Assembly: GCA_008638375.1 (NCBI GenBank)
Contig: CM018031.1
Span: forward strand, 64,078,688-64,142,687
DNA from: Nyssa sinensis
Lineage: Eukaryota > Streptophyta > Magnoliopsida > Cornales > Nyssaceae
Direction: 5' to 3'
DNA length: 64,000 nt
Shown: positions 36,283 through 44,833 of the stretch, one piece after another
Position numbering within the stretch: position 1 is the stretch's first letter
How the letters are laid out: every line of letters begins with the position of its first letter
Notes under the pieces: model-generated
What the model was told of the DNA's origin: nothing
What the model saw: the letters and a program-made list of their open reading frames with translations, nothing else
The model's database searches: none
Program-made: the position numbers and the translations under genes

Positions 36283-38184
36283 ATGTCTGCTCCTTCTGAA
36301 TCCCCAATTGTAAATGAGGGAGTGGGAAATCATCCTGAGATGGCTGTACCGTCTTCTGTGGAAGATGTGGGTAATCCTGCTCCCGAAGTTATTGGGGAGA
36401 TGCCTGTTGATCCTCCCGCTAGTCCTGGAGTTAGGATAGTTGATGCTTTTGAGGAGCCCCGAGACAGGGCTGGGGAGACCTCTGGTAGGTCTTCCCGTAG
36501 AGAAGAGGGTGAGAGTGCTGTCACTCAGAGCCTTCTGGACGAATGGGGGGTGAAATTCAAATTTTCCTCAAATGTGACCTGCAGAGTGCCAGGCCCCATG
36601 GATCGTCCCCATAATGTTGAAGCCGGGGAGATTTGTGTTTACCTTGCCTGGTTTGAAATGGGCTTGAGACTCCCATTGCCGGATTTAGTCAGGCAATTCT
36701 TTTGTTGGTACAGGCTCTGCCCTGCCGACCTGAATCTCAATAGTTGGCGGCAGCTTTTAGGGTTTGTGGTGTTGGGACACCTGAACAAGGTGGATGTGTC
36801 TCTGGACTTGATCCATAGTAACATGGATCTGAAGTTCAAGCAGGCAGAGGGCCTTTTCTATATGTCCTTCGAGAAGGGGCTCCGACCCTTGTCCTATGTT
36901 CCCACTTCTAACAAAACGTGGAAGAAGTGGTACTTCTTCGTCGGAGGAGGATGGGAGCATGAAGGCTTTCAGGAAGGAGAGGCCTCGTCGTTCCCTCGTG
37001 TTACGGGTCATAAGGGTGAGACTTATTCTTTTAGACTTACTTTTAGCCTTGTTATGCCTTCCGAACTGATAAACTGATATATCTTTCCTTACTTGTGTGT
37101 AGTTAGGAGTGTTTGGAAGAGGTCCGATTTTACTGAAGCACTGCGGGATCAGTACCGAGCACTGCTTTCGACTCCTGATCGGGCTCATTCTGTCATTATA
37201 ACTCCAGCAAACTTGATGGCTGCCCGTAATGCAAAGCTTAAGAAGAGGTTGACGTCAAAATGGGCTGTGCCGGAGGCCCCAGTGGTGGGGGAGTCTTCCT
37301 CCCGAGCTGAGCCTGATGCCCCTCTTGAAGTAAAGAGGAGGAGGTTGATTTCCGGCTCTCCTGAGCCAGCCCCTGCCAAGGCTGAGAAGGACGCTGAACC
37401 TGCCGTCCCTGTTTCGGCTACTCCTCCTGCCTCTTCTGGTCCGAGCAGGAGGACTAGGAAGGGGAAAGCACCTGCTGCACCGTCCGAGCCGTTTAATGAG
37501 CCGGACTATCAGATTGTCAAGAGGGCATTTGATCAAATATGGGCTCATGGCCCGCACCGATACAGAGGGGATGACTGAGATGATGAATCTCCAGATGAAG
37601 GTAGCTTCTGAAGCTTTTTCTTGACTTTTCTGTTTGTCTGTTCGTTCAATCTAAACCGTCTGTCTTGCTTTGCGCAGAGTATGCATAGCTTGGCTGCTCT
37701 GATGGTGACCCCCATGGGCCTTAAGGAGGCCGAGAAGTTGAGGGCTGAAGTGGAAGAGATGAGGATGGAGCTTGGGACAGCCTGATCCAAGATTCAGAGC
37801 ATTGAGGGGGATCTGAAGGAAGCTACCACCAACCTTACCGTGGCAGAGTCTGAGAGGGACGTAAATGCTCAGAAGGTTGAGGGGCTTGAGGCGGAGTTGG
37901 TTAATCTCTAGAGTTCCTTCGATCAGAAGGTTCAGGAGGCAACTGATCATGCCAGGGCTGAGACTGAGATGGAACTGAAAGATGAGGTTGAACAGATGGG
38001 TGATGACCTGATCTTGTTTGGTTTTGAAAGCTTCCGAACTAGATTCCAGATTCAGTTCCCAGGTTTCGACGTTTCGTCAATCGTTCCTCCTGAACCTACC
38101 TCATCTCGTCCTGATCCGGACAAGACGGCTGGGGCTAAGGCCCTTAACTTGGAAGAGGACGCAGGCCCTTCTGGGAAGCCTTGA
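36283..38184 (+). pseudogene. Antisense ORF 1 of the retrotransposon: gypsy-type plant transposon protein (PF04195-like), decayed
   Basis: Exon 1 is 36283-37015, intron 37016-37102 (GTGAG...GTGTGTAG), then exon 2 from 37103; splicing joins GHK to VRSVWKRSD in phase. Residues ~120-225 carry the pattern EMGLRLPLPDLVRQFF, WYRLCPADLNLNSWR, LLGFVVLGHL and KKWYFFVGG. From family knowledge this matches PF04195 (Transposase_28, 'putative gypsy type transposon'). Exon 2 has a basic, proline/alanine-rich stretch with KRRR and RRTRKGKAP, then a frameshift near 37550. The frame resumes as MTEMMNLQMK, crosses a possible intron (~37603-37677), then a coiled coil (LKEAEKLRAEVEEMRMEL). In-frame stops fall at 37783-37785 and 37909-37911; the end is TGA at 38182-38184. 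It could bind nucleic acid, but its role is unknown. Confidence 0.7.
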
Positions 38185-38245
38185 GGCTTGATGGGTTTTT
38201 ATTTTTGCTACCTCCTTTTGATGTAATGAATGTATTCTTTTGATC

Positions 38246-38251
38246 AATAAA
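38246..38251 (+). terminator. Poly(A) signal of antisense unit 1
   Basis: AATAAA in GATCAATAAAATTGAC, 62 bases after the antisense ORF 1 stop. The context is nearly the same as that at 39617. Confidence 0.55.
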
Positions 38252-38900
38252 ATTGACTTTCTTTTAGATTCTCCTTGTGTTCCTCCCTTCTGTGTAATTT
38301 TGTCGTAAGTGTGGCTGCTCTGAGCCTTTTTCATGTTAGATCAACTGTTCAGCAATCAATAGTCGCTTTCTGAACTTCGATACTTGTCACTGAATAGTGA
38401 ATGTAGACTAACTTTAACTGCCTTATTATAATAAGACAAGAAAGTAAATATAATTAGATAGACAGAGCCTGATAGAGTGGGAGTAGACTTCTGTAGAGCT
38501 CTGAGATAGACTGCTCTGAATCAAGAGCTTGTGAAGATAACCAAGCAGCTTGTGCTTGTCATTATGATGCTCGGTATGCTGAGTACTCAGGATTGGGATA
38601 TATCCGAGCTGTTTGGGCTTTGTGATATGACTTGTCCTGTGATAAAAATAGTTAAGACTGGAAGATCTGAATCTTGAATAGGGGGTCTGTACAATTAGAC
38701 TTTGTTCCTCTCTCTGCCGATTCGGGAGCTTCAGTGCCGGATTGTGGTCTCTGTCTAGAGAGTTCTGTATCCTGTCTCTTGGTATACTGAAGGGGCATAT
38801 TTAATGCACTGTTTATTTATTCGACCGTCGTTTAGGATTTCTAGGCCACTCTCTTTTTCACCGTTGCGACGGTTCAGCTGGGTGGCTTTTGGACCTCAAG
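38252..38900. other. Spacer between the two antisense units
   Basis: No coding signal on either strand. It contains the putative promoter of antisense unit 2. Confidence 0.5.
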
Positions 38901-38904
38901 GGTC

Positions 38905-38912
38905 TATATAAA
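38905..38912 (+). promoter_or_regulatory. TATA box of antisense unit 2
   Basis: TATATAAA. Transcription would start near 38940, downstream of the first ATG at 38912, so the ATG at about 39014 (MMGDSLPELG) is the likelier start. Confidence 0.5.
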
Positions 38913-39431
38913 TGGAAACGAGGGCACACAGTTGCGCTCAACCTTTTGATTTCAAATTGTCCCGTTGTGAGAGAGACTTCATATGCTGCCGGAGTTTTGT
39001 CACTCGCCCGTGGATGATGGGTGATTCCTTGCCTGAGTTAGGAACGATTAAACTGTGGCCGAGAGTTAACCTTCCCCTATTTTCAGTCTCCAAGGAAGGA
39101 TTGAAGGAGGTACAAGTCTTCTTGTTTCCTCTGGCATCCGGTCGAGATTTCTCCGATTGGTGGTGGCCCTTCCTTGATTCAACCGAGGCCTGGAGCGTCG
39201 GTGATGTAGACGCAAGTGGGGTGCCTCCTCTTCTTCATGCCTTGTCTCAATTTGGCTGGGGTGAAACAGACGGTGTGAAGAAGAAGATTGAAGGTCTCCT
39301 GAGACCCAGAGCCCTCATCATCCGTTGGTCGTGAGGCCAGTGATAGTGATGATGAAATGGCTTGGGCGCTCCTTGATGCAGACTGGGGTTCAGGGCCCCT
39401 TCCTTTCAAATGGAGCCGGCGGCGGCGGTAA
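38912..39431 (+). pseudogene. Antisense ORF 2 of the retrotransposon, unknown protein, frameshifted
   Basis: An open frame encodes a hydrophobic and aromatic-rich stretch (KLWPRVNLPLFSVSKEGLKE, then DFSDWWWPFLDSTEAW and LLHALSQFGWGETDGVKKK) and stops at 39334. The next frame, entered near 39303, continues as EASDSDDEMAWALLDADWG and ends FKWSRRRR at the TAA 39429-39431. That acidic-then-basic tail looks like a real C-terminus, so one frameshift is likely. I do not recognise the family. Its own TATA box and poly(A) signal argue that it was a transcribed unit. The first ATG may not be used, because it overlaps the TATA box. Confidence 0.5.
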
Positions 39432-39496
39432 TGGAAGTTGTGGATCCTGTGCCCTTTTATCATCCCGTGAGGGAAAGCCAACATGTTTAGAATTGT

Positions 39497-39580
39497 AGCT
39501 TCTGTAATAGCTTCTGTAATAGATTCTGTAATAGCTTCTGTAATAGATTCTGTAATAGCTTCTGTAGTAGCTTCTGTAGT
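39497..39580 (+). repeat. 12-bp tandem repeat, seven copies
   Basis: The unit AGCTTCTGTAAT, with AGATTCTGTAAT and AGCTTCTGTAGT variants, repeats seven times without spacers in the 3' untranslated part of antisense unit 2. Confidence 0.9.
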
Positions 39581-39616
39581 GATGTGTTTGTACTGATGTA
39601 AATCTTCTGATTTATC

Positions 39617-39622
39617 AATAAA
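39617..39622 (+). terminator. Poly(A) signal of antisense unit 2
   Basis: AATAAA in TATCAATAAAATCGAA, closely matching the context of the signal at 38246. Confidence 0.55.
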
Positions 39623-39919
39623 ATCGAATCTCTTTTTCTCAAATCTGATGTCTTTGTATTCGATTGTGCTTTTCTGTAGTTAAAATTCTTTCTCGTGCGC
39701 CTCTGAATGTTCTAAGAATGAATCAAAGAACCTTTAGAAAAATGCTTGAATCAAAGTGTTTCACTCCTGATCGGTACCATAGTACTTGTTGTTCGTTTGA
39801 CAGATAAGCCAACCAATATAGATATCAGATTTGAGGTGTTCCGATCTAAGAAACTTTAGTTTGTAGATGTCCGGGACTTCTGTCTTTGGATGGACTAGAT
39901 CATAGAGTTTGCTAATCGA

Positions 39920-40748
39920 AAATGGACCAGGCTCGGCAGGCCTGTGCATTAGAGTGGTCCAGGCTCTGGAGGCCTGTATATTTAAGAAATAGACTAAGTA
40001 TTTAAGACCTGTATAATATGGACCAGGCTCTGAAGGCCTGTGCATTATAGATGGACCAAGTACTGAGACTTGTGCATTTATGGACCAGGCTCTGGAGGCC
40101 TGTGCATTAATAGATGGACCAAGTACGAAGACTTGTACATTTATGGACCAGGCTCTGGAGGCCTGTGCATTAATAGATGGACCAAGTATTGAAACTTTTA
40201 CACTTATGGACCAGGCTCTGGAGTCCTGTGCATTAATAGATGGACCAAGTATTGAAACTTGTACATTTATGGACCAGGCTCTAGAGGCCTGTGCATTAAT
40301 AGATGGACCAAGTATTGAAACTTGTACATTTATGGACCAGGCTCTAGAGGCCTGTGCATTAATAGATGGACTAAGTATTGAAACTTGTACATTTATGGAC
40401 CAAGCTCTGGAGGCCTGTGCATTAATAGATGGACCAAGTGTTGAAACTTGTATATTTATGAACCAGGCTCTGGAGGCCTGTGCATTAATAGATGGACCAA
40501 GTATTGAAACTTGTACATTTATGGACCAGGCTCTGGAGGCCTGTGCATTAATAGATGGACCAAGTGTTGAAACTTGTACATTTATGGACCAGGCTCTGGA
40601 GGCCTGTGCATTAATAGATGGACCAAGTATTGAAACTTGTACATTTATGGACCAGGCTCTGGAGGCCTGTGCATTAATAGATGGACCAAGTGTTGAAACT
40701 TGTACATTTATGGACCAGGCTCTGGAGGCCTGTGCATTGATAGATGGA
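39920..40748. repeat. 63-bp minisatellite, 12 clear copies plus degenerate ones, open on both strands
   Basis: Units begin ATGGACCAGGCTCTGGAGG at 40018, 40080, 40143, 40206, 40269, 40332, 40395, 40458, 40521, 40584, 40647 and 40710. The period is 63 except the first (62). Degenerate units lie at 39920-40017. Each unit is a diverged dimer: ATGGACCAGGCTCTGGAGG... (34 bp) and ATGGACCAAGTATTGAAAC... (29 bp). The last units alternate GTATTGAA and GTGTTGAA, giving a 126-bp higher order. Since 63 is a multiple of 3, the plus frame (MDQALEACALID.. repeats, 40080-40820) and the minus frame (SINAQASRAW.. repeats, 40813-39761) both stay open. I regard neither as a proven protein. Confidence 0.95.
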
Positions 40749-40777
40749 CACTTTATGGAAGTAAAAGAAAACCTCTC

Positions 40778-41989
40778 TACTGATAATACTTCCGTAAGTG
40801 TTCCACATTCCATGGCCTAGGAACAGGCTTCCCAGTTATGTCTTCGAACAACCTTTGTTACTTTGTAGGGGCCTTCCCAGTTTGGTGACAACTTTCCCAT
40901 AGTGGGATCCTTGGTGTTTTGAAAGACTCTTCTTAAGACGAAGTCTCCAACTTGAAAGCTGACCGTCTTGAGTCCTACCTTGGATTTGTTGACCATTCTC
41001 TGTTGATAGGCTTCCATTCTGATGCTGGCCTGATCCCTTCTCTCTTCGAGCAAATCCAAGTTTTCCATCAGCTGCCGATCATTGGATTCTTGCTCAAAGG
41101 CCTCAGTCATCAGGGATGGCATACCGATCTCAACCGGAATTACTGCTTCTGTTCCATAGGCTAGTGAGAAGGGAGTTTCAGAGGTGGGAGTTCTTCTGGT
41201 TGTTCTATAGGCCCAAAGAACCCCAGGGAGTTCTTCTGCCCACTTTCCTTTGGCCTGTTCCAACCTCTTCTTTAACCCGTCAAGGATTGTTCGGTTGGTG
41301 ACCTCTGCTTGTCCGTTTGCTTGTGGATGGCCTGGAGAGGCAAAATGTTGCCTGATGTTGAGATTTTCGCAGAATACCTTGAAGCCTTTACCAGTGAATT
41401 GTGTCCCATTGTCTGAGATAATTACACGTGGTATGCCGAACCTGCACACAATGTTCTTCCAGGTGAAGCTCTCAACTTCCTTTTCTGTGATATGTGTTAA
41501 AGGCTCGGCTTCGGCCAATTTAGAAAAATAGTCAATGGCCACCAAGAGATATTTCCTGTTTGGAGGTGCCTTTGGTAATGGACCCACGATGTCCATCCCC
41601 CACTGAGCAAAGGGCCAAGGACTAGGAATCGGGATAAGCTCATGATGAGGCTGATGTTGGTACGTCGCAAATCTCTGGCATTTGTCGCACTTCCGAACAT
41701 ATTCTTTTGCCTGCTTTAGCATGCCGGGCCAATAGTAACCCTGTGATAGAGCTCGGTGGGCTATAGTTCTGCCCCCATTATGATTCCCGCAGATTCCCTC
41801 ATGTATTTCAGCCAAGACATATTGTGACTCGTTTGGAACCAAGCATTTTAATAGAGGTTGAGAATACGACCTTCTGTAAAGCTTGTTGTTCAGGATCAGG
41901 TACCGAGCCACTCTGATTCGGATTCTCCTGGCTTTGTTTTTATCCTCTGGGAGGAGCCCGGATTTTAGATACTGGAGGATTGGAGTCAT
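40778..41989 (-). pseudogene. int: Integrase region of gag-pol
   Basis: Numbering starts at 41989. The zinc-binding HHCC is H63, H70, C101 and C104. The catalytic triad is D133 (WGMDIVGPLP), D193 (IISDNGTQF) and E229 (QANGQAEVTNRT), with exactly 35 residues between D193 and E229. The C-terminal GPYKV box is at ~378-382. The frame then runs to a stop at 40817. A second frame resumes at ACTGGGAAGCC and carries the usual end (PRPWNVEHLRKYYQ) to a stop at 40778-40780. A short deletion near 40838 therefore removed the linker and changed frame. Upstream, only the in-frame TAG at 41990-41992 separates it from RNase H. Confidence 0.92.
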
Positions 41990-43051
41990 CTAGTTCTGGG
42001 GCTGTTCATCAATTTGAGCAACTGGTGCTTCCTCAATGCTGGATCCTGGCTGAAAGGAGATTTTGATCGTGGAGTCTGCTTCAGATTTGAGGCGGGAGGC
42101 CATGTTAGCCAGAGCATCTGCTCTGCAATTCTGGCTTCTCTCGATTTTCTGGATAGTGAATGTCTGGAAGGAATGCTTTAAGCTGTTTACCAGTTCGGAG
42201 TACCGGAGCATCCTATCATCTTTAATGGCAAATTCTCCCAAGACCTGGCTTACTACTAGTTGGGAGTCAGAGAAGACATCGAGGTTCTGAGCCTCGCATT
42301 CCAAGGCAAGTTTCATGCCTAAGATTAGGGCTTCATATTCGGCTTCGTTATTAGAAGCTTTGAATCGCAGGCTGACTGCTTTTTCTGACGTGAGCCCATC
42401 AGGGGACTGTAGCACCAGGCCTACCCCTGAGCCATGATCGGTTGACGATCCATCAATGTACAGCAGCCAGGTTCCCGAAGTTTCAGTGACTTGTGTTTTG
42501 TTCTGAAGTGCCGAGGTGAACTCGGCTACAAAATCAGCTAAGGCCTGCCCTTTGATGGAGTTTCGGGGTACATATGATATGTCGAACTCCCCTAGCTCCA
42601 CAGACCACTTCACCAATCTTCCCGATACCTCAGGTTTCCTCAATATTGACTTCAGAGGATAGGCAGTTGGGATCTCGATTGGATGGGCCTGAAAATAAGG
42701 TCGAAGCTTCCGAGCTGATATGACTAATGCATAGGCTGGTTTCTCTATTTCTGGGTATCTTTTTTCTGTGTCGAGTAGTGCCCTACTGACATAGAAAATA
42801 GGCCTCTGTGCTCCTCTGTCCTGTCTGATCAATGCGGAGCTGACCGCGTTTTCGAAAACTGCAAGGTACAGGAGTAGCTTTTCTCCTTGTACTGGTTTTG
42901 ACAGGAGCTCTAGAGAGGCTAGATACTCCTTTAGTTCTTGAAAGGATTTCTCGCAGTCTTCCGTCCACTGCAGAGCTTTGCTGCCCTTCAGGGCTTTGAA
43001 GAAAGGTAGGCAGCGATCAGTGGACTTGGATATAAATCTGCTCAGGGCCAC
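41990..43051 (-). pseudogene. RNase H and second (archaeal-type) RNase H of gag-pol
   Basis: Residues ~1-175 are the ordinary gypsy RNase H region with its RT connection (FFKALKGSKALQWTEDCE; YVSRALLDTEKRYPEIEK; QALADFVAEF). Where active gypsy RNase H has a TDAS-type catalytic Asp, this one reads LYLAVFENAV, so that Asp is missing. Residues ~194-320 form a second RNase H with a full set of candidate catalytic residues: D200 (LLYIDGSS), E238 (NNEAEYEAL), D262 (VFSDSQLV) and D312 (CRADALANMAS). This dual arrangement is known for Tat-lineage plant elements. The frame is the same as gag. It ends at a TAG (41990-41992) where relatives have Trp before MTPI. Confidence 0.9.
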
Positions 43052-43997
43052 AATTCTGCCATTCAGCGCCTGGATTTCCTTTTTGGTTTTTTGGCGACTT
43101 CAGCCCAATTAGGGCTTGGATCTGAGTGGGGTCTGCTTCGACACCTCGTTGAGAGACAATGTATCCCAAGAATTTTCCCTTCGTAACTCCGAAGGTACAT
43201 TTCGAGGGGTTGAGCTTCATCCTGTGTTGTCTGAGGATATCGAAGGTCTGGGCTAAGTGCTGGAGGTGGCTGCCTTTCTGAAGACTCTTTACCAGCATAT
43301 CGTCGATGTATACTTCCATGGTGCTGCCGAGCAGTGGGCTGAACATTTTGTTCACCAGCCGCTGGTAAGTGGCTCCAGCATTCTTCAAACCGAAAGGCAT
43401 CACTCTGTAGCACTAGAGTCCTCTTTCGGTTATGAAGGCAGTTTTCTCCTGATCTGGAGGGTACATCTGGATCTGGTTGTATCCAGAGTAGGCATCCATG
43501 AAACTCATAAGCTCATGCCCTGCAGTGGCATCAACCAGTTGATCTATTCTTGGCAGTGGAAAGCTGTCCTTGGGGCATGCCTTGTTGAGATCTGTATAAT
43601 CAACGCAGACTCTCCACTTGCCGTTCTTCTTCTTGACAAGCACGGTGTTGGCTAGCCACTCGGGATAGAACACTTCCCGTATCATCCTGGCATCCAGCAG
43701 CCTTTGGACTTCTTCGTTTATAATTCGATGCCGTTCAGGAGCAATCGGCCTCCTCTTCTGTCTGACTGGCGGGTGATCCGGATCTACCATCAGTTTGTGA
43801 GTTATAAGATTAGGATCTATTCCCTCCATGTCTCTGGTCTCCTAAGCAAAGATAGAGAGGTTGTTTTTCAAGAACCTGACTATCTTTTCCTGCTCGGTGT
43901 GTGTTAGGTCTGGGCTGATGTACAAGTAATGCCCCTCTGCTTCTGAACTGACCAGTACTTTAATGGGCTCACCAACAGGTTTGGCTCGGCTGTCGCG
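43017..43997 (-). pseudogene. rt: Reverse transcriptase region of gag-pol
   Basis: From 43829 on: THKLMVDPDHPPVRQKRR, WRVCVDYTDLNKACPKDSFP, SFMDAYSGYNQI (first catalytic Asp), MPFGLKNAGATYQRLVN, and the catalytic VYIDDMLVKS box. All three catalytic Asp residues are present. Breaks: TAG at 43842-43844 (after SIFA, where relatives have Trp), TAG at 43413-43415 (between ERGL and CYRV, where relatives have Tyr), and a frameshift at ~43078-43092 in an A-rich run on the coding strand. A further frameshift near 44003-44006 joins protease to this frame. So RT lies in a different frame from the rest. Confidence 0.92.
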
Positions 43998-44098
43998 TCC
44001 CTTGGGTTCAGGGGTTCTTCAATGCCAGATGGGCAATCTTTCACCTCGGGAGAGTGAGTGAATACCAGATCTGCACAATCCCGAGTGTGCTGTAATTG

Positions 44099-44692
44099 CT
44101 ATTTAGGAGCTTTTTCTTTGAGGGCAATAGCGTGGCACTCCCGGGAGGTTGGCTGACACCCTCTGACGGAGTGAACGCTCTGGTTGTGGACGTACTTCAG
44201 ACACTGATGGAGGGTCGAAGTGACTGCTCCTATCTGATGCAACCAGGGTCTCCCGATTATGACGTTGTAGGGAGACTTCATGTCTAACACCATGTACTCT
44301 GAGATGGTGGTCTTCTGCCCTTCACCCTCTCCTATAATGGTAGGAAGGTCGACTCTCCCCAATGGGGTGCTGAGGTTGCCATCAAAAGCTGCCATCACGG
44401 CAGTGGTGGGCTTGACGTTGTCGTGGTCTATCCCCATCTGTTTGAGCGGTTCATAGAACAGTATGTTGACAGAGCTGCCCGTATCGACCAGGACTCTCCT
44501 AGTCTCAAAGTTGGCGATTCTAAGGGTGATAACAAGGGCGTCACTGTGAGGGCAGTGTACCCCTGCTAGATCTTGCTCGGTGAATTGGATCTCTGGTGCC
44601 GGCTTGAGCCTCTTTTCGACGTTGGAGATCTGTACTACGTTCGGGGCGGCTCTGGCCTCCCGAGCATATCTCTTTCTTGCCCTGTTGGACAT
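44099..44692 (-). pseudogene. pr: Aspartic protease region of gag-pol
   Basis: The active-site motif LVDTGSSVNILFY lies at ~69-81 of this stretch. It is followed by AAFDGNLSTPLGRVDLP and the second-lobe YNVIIGRPWLHQIGAV, as in retropepsins of plant gypsy elements. The upstream GMSNRARKRYAREAR is the usual gag-protease linker. The frame equals gag and RNase H. It stops at TAG 44099-44101, a likely C-to-T change of a Gln codon, then reopens. Confidence 0.9.
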
Positions 44693-44833
44693 TCCTGTGA
44701 TAGGGGAGTCAGCATGGAGGACGTAGATGACGTGATTGTTCTGCCTGTGGGGCTCGTTTCGTCCCTCCCTCTGTTCCTGCCTCTGTTCGGGCCTCTGGTC
44801 TGGCCGCTGTTGAGGCTTGTCTTCTTCGGGGTT

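Noticed and set aside
40018..40748. CRISPR-like array
   Set aside because: Units are contiguous with no unique spacers and lie inside a eukaryotic retrotransposon, so it is a minisatellite.
39761..40813. 350-residue minus-strand protein downstream of integrase
   Set aside because: Most is the translated minisatellite. Its first residues are the integrase end read out of frame, so it is not an independent gene.
40080..40820. 246-residue plus-strand repeat protein as a gene
   Set aside because: The frame is open only because the tandem unit is 63 bp; it begins inside the array and ends over the reverse complement of integrase.
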